Origin: Acetobacteraceae bacterium
GTDB taxonomy: Bacteria; Pseudomonadota; Alphaproteobacteria; Acetobacterales; Acetobacteraceae
Assembly: GCA_003133265.1 (NCBI GenBank)
Contig: PKWQ01000088.1
Span: 1-5,885 of the forward strand
Length of the DNA: 5,885 nt
Direction: 5' to 3'
Position numbers and translations under genes: made by a program. Below the pieces are notes generated by a model. The model worked only from the letters and a program-made list of their open reading frames with translations, did not search any database and had not been told where the DNA came from. Positions 1-5,860 of this stretch are shown here, piece after piece. Each line of letters starts with the position of its first letter. The first letter of the stretch is position 1.

Positions 1-2
1 GC

Positions 3-182
3 CGCATGTTCCGCATCGGCCACCTGGGCGATTGCAACGACCTGACGCTGATGGCAGCCCTGTGCGGCTGCGAGATGGGTCTTGAGATGGCAGGGGTGAA
101 ACTGAACGCCAGCGGCGTTCAGCATGCGCTGCGTCATCTGAGTACGCACCCGGCGAAATTGTCGCGCCGCACCGCCGCATGA
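3..182 (+). CDS. C-terminal end of a class V aminotransferase, serine-glyoxylate type (partial)
   Basis: This is the last 59 codons of a gene that begins left of the window; the frame is open from the first bases and ends at TGA 180-182. The tail contains RMFRIGHLGD, then a stretch with the pattern LTLMAALCGCEMGLEMAG. This is the C-terminal signature of serine-glyoxylate and alanine-glyoxylate aminotransferases (PLP fold type I, class V). In that family the arginine of R-I-G-H-L-G binds the carboxylate of the substrate. The expected reaction is serine plus glyoxylate to hydroxypyruvate plus glycine, in the cytoplasm, in photorespiratory, C1 or glycine/serine metabolism. The PLP lysine lies in the missing part, so exact substrate specificity cannot be read. 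A stem-loop terminator follows about 120 nt downstream. The gene is probably resident chromosome outside the putative inserted element that starts near 461. A related class V enzyme is the main alternative. Confidence 0.85.
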   Translation, partial: RMFRIGHLGDCNDLTLMAALCGCEMGLEMAGVKLNASGVQHALRHLSTHPAKLSRRTAA

Positions 183-305
183 ACACACGCCGTTTATGGC
201 GCGAAGCGGCAGCCGCGCCCTGGCCGCCACGCGGCTACGTGGTCTTCGCCGCGGCCGCGTCCGCCTGATGGCCGGCCGTGGTACGCTGCATCATTGTGCG
301 GGAAC

Positions 306-348
306 GGGGCGTCAGCCTATTGACCGACGCCCCTGCCCTTCATTTTTT
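306..348 (+). terminator. Rho-independent terminator candidate for the aminotransferase gene
   Basis: A perfect 8-bp GC-rich stem, GGGGCGTC (306-313) with GACGCCCC (326-333), encloses a 12-nt loop and is followed by six T residues at 343-348. The T-run starts 9 nt after the stem, further than in a textbook intrinsic terminator, so efficiency may be modest. There is no T-run on the other side, so it is directional for plus-strand transcripts. It lies about 120 nt after the aminotransferase stop. The intervening 183-305 shows no gene I can support. Confidence 0.55.
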
Positions 349-415
349 GGTCCGGAGCGTATCCCCGCGCAATTGCGCCCCGCGCGCGGAGGCAGCCGAA
401 ACGCGTTGGTCGCCT

Positions 416-461
416 TGGTGAGCCCGCTGGGACTCGAACCCAGGGCCCCAAGATTAAAAGT
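416..461 (-). tRNA. Truncated tRNA-Lys(UUU), 3' half only; probable attachment-site copy (attR-like)
   Basis: Read on the minus strand, this is the exact 3' half of a tRNA: anticodon loop CTTTTAA (anticodon UUU, lysine), anticodon-stem 3' strand TCTTG, five-base variable loop GGGCC, a perfect T-arm (CTGGG, loop TTCGAGT, CCCAG), acceptor 3' strand CGGGCTC, discriminator A and encoded CCA. The matching 5' sequences are absent: immediately upstream on the minus strand there is no CAAGA to pair with TCTTG, no D-arm and no GAGCCCG acceptor strand. It is therefore not a functional tRNA. Fragments that start in the anticodon region and run to CCA are typical of the distal att site of elements integrated into tRNA genes by tyrosine recombinases. 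In this orientation, chromosome lies to the left and the element to the right. Alternative: a relic of a deleted tRNA. Confidence 0.8.
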
Positions 462-749
462 TCGACGAGTATGTCAGACGATTTGCCAGAATGGACCCGT
501 TTCCGAACCGCTTCAGGCACTTCTGGACAGGCGGTCGCTCCGTCCCGTCCCCTGGTTTACCCACGATCACCGCCAATTGCCGCCGATACCAGCAGGGGAT
601 GGGCGGGGGACGTAACAGCCAGCCCCGACGCTGCCGGCGGTAGTGTTCGTCACTACCTCCCCGGTCATACCGACGACCCGGTCGGAGCGCGTGGACGACC
701 ACGCCCAACGGCTACGCCACCGGTCCGTCCGTTACACCGTCTCTGCCCT
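462..749. other. Gene-free stretch between the tRNA fragment and the permease gene, with three hairpins
   Basis: I see no convincing gene in these 288 bases; short open frames here have no recognisable family features. There are three closely spaced inverted repeats: GGTAGTG/CACTACC with a 5-nt loop (639-657), CCGAC/GTCGG with a 6-nt loop (670-685), and GCGTGG/CCACGC with a 4-nt loop (689-704). They lie 46-111 nt past the permease stop on the minus strand, so they could act as a 3' end structure for that transcript. None has an adjacent T-run, so they are not classical intrinsic terminators. Confidence 0.5.
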
Positions 750-2063
750 CTACAGATAGCGCAGCCAGAGATACAGTTGCGCAATCACTACCGCCAGCAG
801 CGTCAGCGGCAGCGCTTTCCGGGTATACAGCCCGAAGCCGAACGGAATGCCGGCGCGCTGGGCGATACCCGACACGGTCAGGTTGGCTGAGGCGCCGATC
901 AGCGTACCGTTGCCGCCGAAGCAGGCCCCGAGCGACAGCGCCACCCAAAGCGGCAGGATCGCCGCCTCGCCGCCGAACTGCGGCGCCATTGCGTGTAGCA
1001 CAGGGATCATCGCTGCCACGAACGGGATGTTGTCGATGATCGCCGACAGAATCGCCGAGCTCCACAGCACCACGCTGACGGTCAACCCAAGGTTGTCGGC
1101 GGTTGCCAGGGTGATCTTGTGGGCGACCCAGGCCAGCGCACCCGTCACCTCCACGCCGCGCACCACGATGAACAGGCCGATGATGAAGAAGATCGTGATC
1201 CAATCGATCTCGCCATAGGTGGCGGAAATCTTCTCGAACTGCAGGTCGCGCGGGTGGACCAGGTTCTCCAGCAGCATCAGTGCGGCCGCGGCAATCAGTG
1301 CGATGGTGCCCGGCGCAACCCCGGTTATCCGTTGGGTGGAGAAACCCACCAGGGCCAGGCTGAATACCAGGATGGAATGACGCAGCAGTCTTAGGTCGAC
1401 AATGGAGCTGCTGGCGCGGATTGCCATCACCGCCTGGCGTGCCTGCGCGCTCGCGGCCAGTGTGCGGCCCTGCACCAAATGCATCACGCTGACTTGCACC
1501 AGCATCACCACCACCACGCAGGGCGCAAGGTGCACCAGGAAGTCGTTGAAGCTGAGGTTCGCCGCGGTGCCGATCAGGATGTTCGGCGGATCGCCGATCA
1601 GCGTCGCGGTGCCGCCGAAATTGGACGCCTGCACCTCGGTGATCAGGAACGGAAACGGCGGAACTTCCAGACGCCGGCAGATCGAGATCGTTATCGGCGC
1701 GATCAGCATTACTGTAGTGACGTTATCCAGGAACGCGGAAAGCAGGGCGGTAACCAGCGCCAGGGAAACCAACAGGCCGCCCGGCGAGGCACGGGCGAGC
1801 TGCACCGCGCGGATCGCCAGGTACTCGAACACGCCGGAGCGGCGGGAGATTGCCACCAGTATCATCATCCCGGTCAGCAGGCCGATGGTGTTGAAGTCGA
1901 TGCCCTCGACCGCCTGGTTCTGGGTCAGTACCCCGCTCAGCACCATCGCGCCGCCGCCGAGCAGGGCGAGGATGGAGCGGTCGAAGCGGTCCACTATCAC
2001 CAGGGCGTAGGTGATCACCAGGATCGGCAAAGCGAGATAGATCGGCGGCAGGCCTATTGCCAT
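750..2063 (-). CDS. ArsB/NhaD-family (SLC13-like) ion-coupled membrane permease, substrate unknown
   Basis: A 437-residue, highly hydrophobic inner-membrane protein with roughly 10-12 membrane spans. It shows the internal two-repeat design of the ion transporter superfamily. Repeat 1 has FLDNVTTVML (about 111-120) and FGGTATLIGDPPNI (about 149-162); repeat 2 has IIDNIPFV (about 342-349) and FGGNGTLIGASAN (about 382-394). The D-N and G-G-T-L-I-G-P-N motifs are characteristic of ArsB/NhaD/P-protein permeases, which move arsenite, Na+/H+ or organic anions. The substrate cannot be assigned, and no arsR or arsC neighbour supports arsenite. I chose the ATG at 2063 because GGAAG lies 5 nt before it and a membrane span follows directly. 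An ATG at 2075 or a TTG at 2096 would add 4 or 11 residues and lack a clear ribosome site. It follows the TAXI receptor gene by 173 nt on the same strand and may share its transcript. Confidence 0.85.
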   Translation of the reverse strand: MAIGLPPIYLALPILVITYALVIVDRFDRSILALLGGGAMVLSGVLTQNQAVEGIDFNTIGLLTGMMILVAISRRSGVFEYLAIRAVQLARASPGGLLVSLALVTALLSAFLDNVTTVMLIAPITISICRRLEVPPFPFLITEVQASNFGGTATLIGDPPNILIGTAANLSFNDFLVHLAPCVVVVMLVQVSVMHLVQGRTLAASAQARQAVMAIRASSSIVDLRLLRHSILVFSLALVGFSTQRITGVAPGTIALIAAAALMLLENLVHPRDLQFEKISATYGEIDWITIFFIIGLFIVVRGVEVTGALAWVAHKITLATADNLGLTVSVVLWSSAILSAIIDNIPFVAAMIPVLHAMAPQFGGEAAILPLWVALSLGACFGGNGTLIGASANLTVSGIAQRAGIPFGFGLYTRKALPLTLLAVVIAQLYLWLRYL

Positions 2064-2196
2064 TGGGGCTTCCATGACACGGTTGATGCGATGCAATGAT
2101 TCAGCCGGGTTCTGCTAAGCCGCCGCGCAGGCTAATTGAACGCACGTCGCCCGCCTGGCCGCCGCGGCTGAACGATGCGTATCACGCGGCGCAAGG

Positions 2197-2208
2197 TTGC
2201 GTACGCAA
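2197..2208. repeat. Perfect 12-bp palindrome in the receptor-permease gap
   Basis: TTGCGTACGCAA is a perfect palindrome 29 nt past the receptor stop and about 135 nt before the ArsB/NhaD-type permease start, with GCGC words flanking it. It could be an operator for the permease gene or part of a weak 3' hairpin. I found no convincing -35/-10 pair in 2064-2236, and no T-run, so neither a promoter nor a terminator is firmly supported in this gap. Confidence 0.3.
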
Positions 2209-2236
2209 GCGCGGAACCCTCAGCCTTCCGGTTTGA

Positions 2237-3202
2237 TCAGTGCACCGACTCCCAGAACTTCTTGGCGCCGGGGTGCAGTCGCACGCCGAGCTGCTCAGTC
2301 TTCAGCGCCACGGCTTTGAAGTCCATGTTCTTCAGATGCGGGAAGACATCAATGAGGTATTGCCGGTGGTCATAGATCGCCTTGGCGATGGCGTAGGCTG
2401 TGGCATCATCCATCTGCGAGATGCGAGATGAGTAGGTGGCATAGACGATCGGAGTGAGCACGGCGGGCTGGCCGGGGATGGTGTCGGCGGGCAGGGTGAT
2501 GAAGTCCACGCCCTGGACCTTGCTGGCCACGATCTTGCGTTCGTCCTCGGTGAGGCCGACATACTTCATCGGGGTCGAGGTAAGCAGCTCACGCAGGGTC
2601 GCATCGAGGCTGTTGCCGACGCCGTATTTCGAATAGCCGACGAGCTGGCGGTTCTGAGTGCCCTCGAGGGCGTCCTGGATCGAACCGGGCGACCATTGCG
2701 GCGTGATGCCGAGCGCCGAGAATATCTCACGCGTCAGCACCTCCGCACCGCTGCCGCGGATGCCGGCGCTGAAGCGCTTGCCCTGCAGATCCTTGAGGCT
2801 GTTGATCTTGGCATCGACGCGCACCACCATCTGCAGCGTGGAGATGTCGTGCACGTAGAGCACGCCCAGATCGGTGACCGCCTTGCCCTGGAACGGGCCG
2901 GTGCCATCATGGGCCTGAATCGACGTGTCGACCATGACAAGGCCGAAATCGATCTCGTCCTTGGACATGCGGCGGACGTTGTCGACGCTCGCGCCGGTTT
3001 CGATCATCGAGATATTGGCGTTCGGCAGGTCCTGCTTGATCGCCTTGGACATCGCGACGGCGAGGGCATAGTTGCTGGAGGTGGCGTTGGTGGAGCCGAA
3101 GGTGATCGAGTTCTTCTGCGCCCACGCCGGCCCGCCCGCCAGCGCCGCGGCTGCGGCGGCCGCGAGCTTGGCCATCTCCCTGCGGTTCAGTTGCATCGGC
3201 AT
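2237..3202 (-). CDS. TRAP transporter solute receptor, TAXI family (periplasmic)
   Basis: A 321-residue periplasmic binding protein of the TAXI branch of TRAP transporters. It captures a small solute, usually a carboxylate or amino acid in this family, and delivers it to the fused permease encoded just upstream. The N-terminus has the Tat-like motif NRREMAK (6-12), an alanine-rich hydrophobic core (13-22) and a likely cleavage site after A-W-A (28/29). The mature part opens with ITFGSTNATSSNYALAVAMS, then ETGASVDNVRRMSKDEIDFG, both typical of the TAXI N-lobe; GKRFSAGIRGSGAE is the usual ligand-region segment. Length fits the family (about 310-330 residues). I chose the ATG at 3202 because AGGAGGAG lies 5 nt before it and the signal peptide begins there. 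The frame extends upstream to 3319, but that extension would bury the signal peptide. The ligand is not predictable from this sequence. Confidence 0.92.
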   Translation of the reverse strand: MPMQLNRREMAKLAAAAAAALAGGPAWAQKNSITFGSTNATSSNYALAVAMSKAIKQDLPNANISMIETGASVDNVRRMSKDEIDFGLVMVDTSIQAHDGTGPFQGKAVTDLGVLYVHDISTLQMVVRVDAKINSLKDLQGKRFSAGIRGSGAEVLTREIFSALGITPQWSPGSIQDALEGTQNRQLVGYSKYGVGNSLDATLRELLTSTPMKYVGLTEDERKIVASKVQGVDFITLPADTIPGQPAVLTPIVYATYSSRISQMDDATAYAIAKAIYDHRQYLIDVFPHLKNMDFKAVALKTEQLGVRLHPGAKKFWESVH

Positions 3203-3216
3203 CGTGTCTCCTCCTG
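3203..3216 (-). promoter_or_regulatory. Very strong ribosome binding site that fixes the TAXI receptor start
   Basis: On the minus strand CAGGAGGAGA ends 4 nt before the ATG at 3202; the AGGAGGAG core (3208-3215) is 5 nt away. It is much stronger than the sites before the other two transporter genes. This agrees with a binding protein needed in excess over its membrane permease. Confidence 0.75.
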
Positions 3217-3223
3217 TTGTTCC

Positions 3224-3303
3224 TGCCCGGATTGAGTGCGGCCGGGCAATGGTTGAAACCTGTGGGCTCCGCGGCGATTGTGCCGCGCCCCAGACTTGCC
3301 CGG
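3224..3303 (-). promoter_or_regulatory. Structured intercistronic leader of the receptor gene with two alternative pairings
   Basis: In the 113-nt gap between the permease stop and the receptor start, the minus-strand RNA can form a 7-bp hairpin, TGCCCGG (3248-3242) with CCGGGCA (3230-3224), whose base is 8 nt from the Shine-Dalgarno core. It can also form a second hairpin, CGCGGC/GCCGCG with a 6-nt loop (3287-3270). The TTGCCCGG strand at 3249-3242 is equally complementary over 8 bp to CCGGGCAA further upstream (3303-3296), so two mutually exclusive folds exist. Function is inferred: mRNA stabilisation for the receptor, partial attenuation, or a translational switch. Neither hairpin is followed by a T-run. 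Confidence 0.45.
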
Positions 3304-3315
3304 GCGTCGGTCGTA

Positions 3316-5283
3316 TCACCCTCCACTGCGAACGCGCACGCGCTCGCGCTCGCGCACGCGGGCCGGCGCGGTCAGAAAGCGCCAGCCTAGGAACAGCCCG
3401 ACCATCACAACACCCAGCCCGTCAGCGTAGTATGTCGGGTAGAACAGCGCCGCGGCCGCCACATACAGGTAAAGCCGCCAGCCCCAGTTCAGCCGCCCCA
3501 TCAAATGGCCGATCGAAGCGCCGCTGATCGCCACGACCATCACCCAGGCAATGGAGATGTTGTAGGCAATCAACAGCGGCGAGCCGTACATCATGATCTC
3601 GGGACGGTAGACCATCATGAACGGCAGCAGGAACACCGCACCAGCAATGCGCAAGGCTTGTCCTGCAACCTTCCAAAAATTCTCGCCCGCGATCGTCGCG
3701 GCGGCATAGACCGAGGCGCAGACCGGTGGGGTGATCGCCGAGAGGATGGCGAAGTAGAAGATGAAGAGATGAGCAATGAGCGGCGGCAGGCCGAGGCGGA
3801 TCAGCACCGGACCACAGACCGAGGCGGTGAGCACATACGAGGCCGTCGTCGGCACGTCCATGCCGAGGAGGATGCAGAGCAGGGCAGAGATCAGCAGCAC
3901 GCCCACCAGGAAGTCGCCGCTGAAGCCGAGCAGCAGTTGCGAGAACTTCACGCCGAGGCCGGTGGCCGAGAGCACGGTGACCAGCAGTGAGGCGGTGGCG
4001 AGCAGGGCGACGATGACGATCACGCTGCGTCCGCCATCGACCAGACCGGTCCAGACCTGGCGGGCGAGAAGGCGCATCTCGTCGCCCAGCGCGTTGAGCC
4101 GGCCGCGCCGCAGGCAGGCGAGAATGCGCGCCCAGGCGGCGAAGACGACCACGCCGATGGTCGCGACGGCGCCAGCGAAGGTCGGCGTGAAGTTGAAGCC
4201 GAGCAGGACGGCGAGCACGATCAGCGGCCCGAACGCCGGCAGGGCATTGGCGGACAGCAGCACATCGCGCGCCCGCGGCATCTGCTCACGCGGCATCGGT
4301 TCGAGGCCGTGCTCGCGGGCGTAGCAGTCGATGCTGAAGTAGATCGCGCTGAAGTAAAGGATTGCCGGGATCGTGGCTGCGAGCGCGACGGTGCCATAGG
4401 GGATGTTCAGCAGCTCCGCCATGATGAAGGCGCCCGCGCCCATCACAGGCGGCATGATCTGCCCGCCAGCCGACGCCGTTGCCTCGATGCCGGCGGCAAA
4501 GTCCTTGCGGTAGCCGGAGCGGATCATCGTCGGGATGGTTATGGAGCCGACCGACATGACATTGGCCACGGACGAGCCGGAGATAGTACCGAACAGGGCG
4601 GAAGTGACGACGGCAACCTTGGCCGGCCCACCGTAGGTGCGGCCGGCGATGACAGTGGCCGCCTGGATGAACACATCGCCGGCGCCGACCGCCATCAGCA
4701 GTGACCCCATCACCACGTAGATCGCGACGACGCGGGTGCCGATATCGGCGAGCATGCCGAAAATGCCCCCGGTCGAACCATAGAACGTCGCCACCACAGT
4801 GTCGTAAGAGATTCGCGGCGGCTGCCACGCGCCGGAGAGCAGCTCGTGGCCCCATACGTAATAGACGATTGAGATCATGGCCATGATCGGCAGCGACAGT
4901 CCGACGGTGCGCCGCCCCGCCTCGAGGGCGATGAGTACCAGCGCTACGCCAAGCGCCATGTCGATCGGCGTGAGGTCGTTAATGATGTCCATCAACCGGT
5001 CGGAAGCGAAGATGACGTGCAAACCAGAGAGCAGCGCGACCGCACCGATCGCAAGGTCGCGCCACGCCGCAAGCCGCGACTTATGCCAATCTCGGATAGC
5101 GGCGAACACGAAGACGAAGCCAAGGCCGGCGCCGATGAACACGCCGCGCTGGACCAGAGGCTCCCAGGACCCGAACAACGCGGTGTAGAGGTGGATCAGC
5201 GCAAAAACGACGAGGCCGATCTTGGCGAAGGCGACCAGCGGCAGCGGAGCGCGGGATGTTTCGGCGGGAGCGTGGTCGCTCAT
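3316..5283 (-). CDS. TRAP transporter fused permease (DctQ-like plus DctM), TAXI-associated
   Basis: A 655-residue inner-membrane protein of the TRAP 4TM/12TM fusion type. Residues about 15-125 hold four hydrophobic spans equivalent to the small DctQ subunit, and the rest is the large DctM subunit that forms the translocation path. The large-subunit hallmark GTISGSSVANV (232-242) is followed by TIPTMIRSGY and by PPVMGAGAF (278-286). A second repeat has GMDVPTTASYV and ITPPVCASVYAAA near the C-terminal third. Uptake is driven by an ion gradient, usually Na+, and depends on the TAXI receptor encoded 113 nt downstream. I chose the ATG at 5283, with GAGG 7 nt before it. A TTG at 5349 or ATG at 5343 would add a polar extension without a ribosome site. 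The C-terminus ends in an odd arginine/glutamate/valine tail (RVRERERVRVRSGG) encoded by a GC repeat. Substrate unknown. Confidence 0.92.
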   Translation of the reverse strand: MSDHAPAETSRAPLPLVAFAKIGLVVFALIHLYTALFGSWEPLVQRGVFIGAGLGFVFVFAAIRDWHKSRLAAWRDLAIGAVALLSGLHVIFASDRLMDIINDLTPIDMALGVALVLIALEAGRRTVGLSLPIMAMISIVYYVWGHELLSGAWQPPRISYDTVVATFYGSTGGIFGMLADIGTRVVAIYVVMGSLLMAVGAGDVFIQAATVIAGRTYGGPAKVAVVTSALFGTISGSSVANVMSVGSITIPTMIRSGYRKDFAAGIEATASAGGQIMPPVMGAGAFIMAELLNIPYGTVALAATIPAILYFSAIYFSIDCYAREHGLEPMPREQMPRARDVLLSANALPAFGPLIVLAVLLGFNFTPTFAGAVATIGVVVFAAWARILACLRRGRLNALGDEMRLLARQVWTGLVDGGRSVIVIVALLATASLLVTVLSATGLGVKFSQLLLGFSGDFLVGVLLISALLCILLGMDVPTTASYVLTASVCGPVLIRLGLPPLIAHLFIFYFAILSAITPPVCASVYAAATIAGENFWKVAGQALRIAGAVFLLPFMMVYRPEIMMYGSPLLIAYNISIAWVMVVAISGASIGHLMGRLNWGWRLYLYVAAAALFYPTYYADGLGVVMVGLFLGWRFLTAPARVRERERVRVRSGG

Positions 5284-5535
5284 GTCTGGGCCTCTTGCTT
5301 GCGGAACGGGCAGTTGGTCGGACGCCGGTGCATCATAGGCCATAACCAACGAAACGCATTACCGGTTTGACAGATAAGCGGACAAAGCTGGAACGGTCTG
5401 GCGCAACTTGCAAGACAGAACATCGGGTTGGACCATTTCGACGGCGACCAGGTGCGCCGGCGGTATTGGCGGGAATCATTCGATTTCCGCCATGCCCGCG
5501 GCTTCCCCCAAAAGCAAGCTGTTTTTCCTCCGAAA

Positions 5536-5567
5536 ACTATACGACAAACCTTGTCGGAATGATCCAA
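5536..5567 (-). promoter_or_regulatory. Candidate operator and weak promoter upstream of the TRAP operon
   Basis: On the minus strand CGACAA-N3-TTGTCG (5556-5542) is a perfect 6-bp inverted repeat directly followed by TATAGT (5541-5536), a 5-of-6 match to a sigma-70 -10 box. The nearest -35-like word, TTGGAT (5567-5562), is 20 nt away, which is too far for a good promoter. A regulator bound at the repeat would sit between -35 and -10. The permease start is about 250 nt downstream, implying a long leader. This is pattern evidence only. Confidence 0.3.
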
Positions 5568-5749
5568 TGTACGGAAACCTGTGAAACGGCATGGGGTCCC
5601 GACGCCGGCCGGCACAGTAACGGATTGGATTCTCCGAATTTGATAGTGTCCGTTGTGGGCGATTATTCACACCCATCGCCACTTGTACCGGCGGGGATGG
5701 GGGGAAGCAGGACCACCGCTGCCACCGGAACGAACGCATCCGGGCTGCA

Positions 5750-5860
5750 CTGACCGAAGGGCGTCAGGGCTCCTTTTGTATGAATCGGCACCAAACGGAG
5801 GCTCTTCCGTACTCTTGGTGCAGGCAGCGCCCCCTGCCAGGCGGTAAGCCGCTGACCAGG
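5750..5860. other. Cluster of hairpins near the right edge, possible structured RNA
   Basis: Successive inverted repeats fill about 110 bases. CTGAC/GTCAG has an 8-nt loop (5750-5767). A long composite stem pairs GCACCAA with TTGGTGC (5788-5794/5815-5821), continuing into ACGGA/TCCGT (5795-5799/5806-5810) with a 4-nt bulge. GGCAG/CTGCC follows (5823-5838). The last is a bulged stem with core CGG/CCG and CAG/CTG inside outer CCTG/CAGG (5833-5860), which competes with the third. The strand is not determined. I do not recognise a known riboswitch or small RNA, and no coding frame explains the pairing. Confidence 0.35.

Noticed and set aside
661..704. Possible mini-ykkC (guanidine-II) motif: a GCGTGG-ACGA-CCACGC hairpin on the plus strand with another ACGA-containing hairpin just before it.
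   Set aside because: Only one hairpin has ACGA as a clean four-base loop, the neighbour does not close properly around ACGA, and the plus-strand orientation points into the 3' end of a minus-strand gene, not to a downstream coding start.
454..708. An 84-codon minus-strand frame ending at the tRNA fragment, considered as a remnant of an integrase or excisionase.
   Set aside because: It has no recombinase catalytic motif (R-H-R-Y), no helix-turn-helix pattern and no ribosome site; it runs into the tRNA fragment by chance.
750..2063. Naming the permease arsB (arsenite efflux).
   Set aside because: The family motifs are shared by arsenite, Na+/H+ and organic anion permeases, and no arsenic resistance genes are nearby.
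1402..2099. Long plus-strand frames, rich in histidine, arginine and glutamine, opposite the ArsB/NhaD-type permease.
   Set aside because: They are mirror frames of a GC-rich gene: composition is biased, there are no domain features, and the minus-strand frame has clear membrane spans and family motifs.
4286..4855. Minus-strand 189-codon frame inside the TRAP permease gene.
   Set aside because: It is a shifted frame of the permease, with arginine/histidine-rich nonsense composition, while the permease frame carries the TRAP hallmarks through this region.
5367..5372. A perfect TTGACA -35 box on the plus strand.
   Set aside because: No -10-like sequence occurs at 16-18 nt spacing and no plus-strand gene follows.
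5476..5517. A 13-codon minus-strand leader peptide starting at TTG with GGAGG 9 nt upstream.
   Set aside because: The only nearby -10 box would place the transcript start on top of the GGAGG, the start codon is TTG, and the peptide has no attenuator-like codon run.
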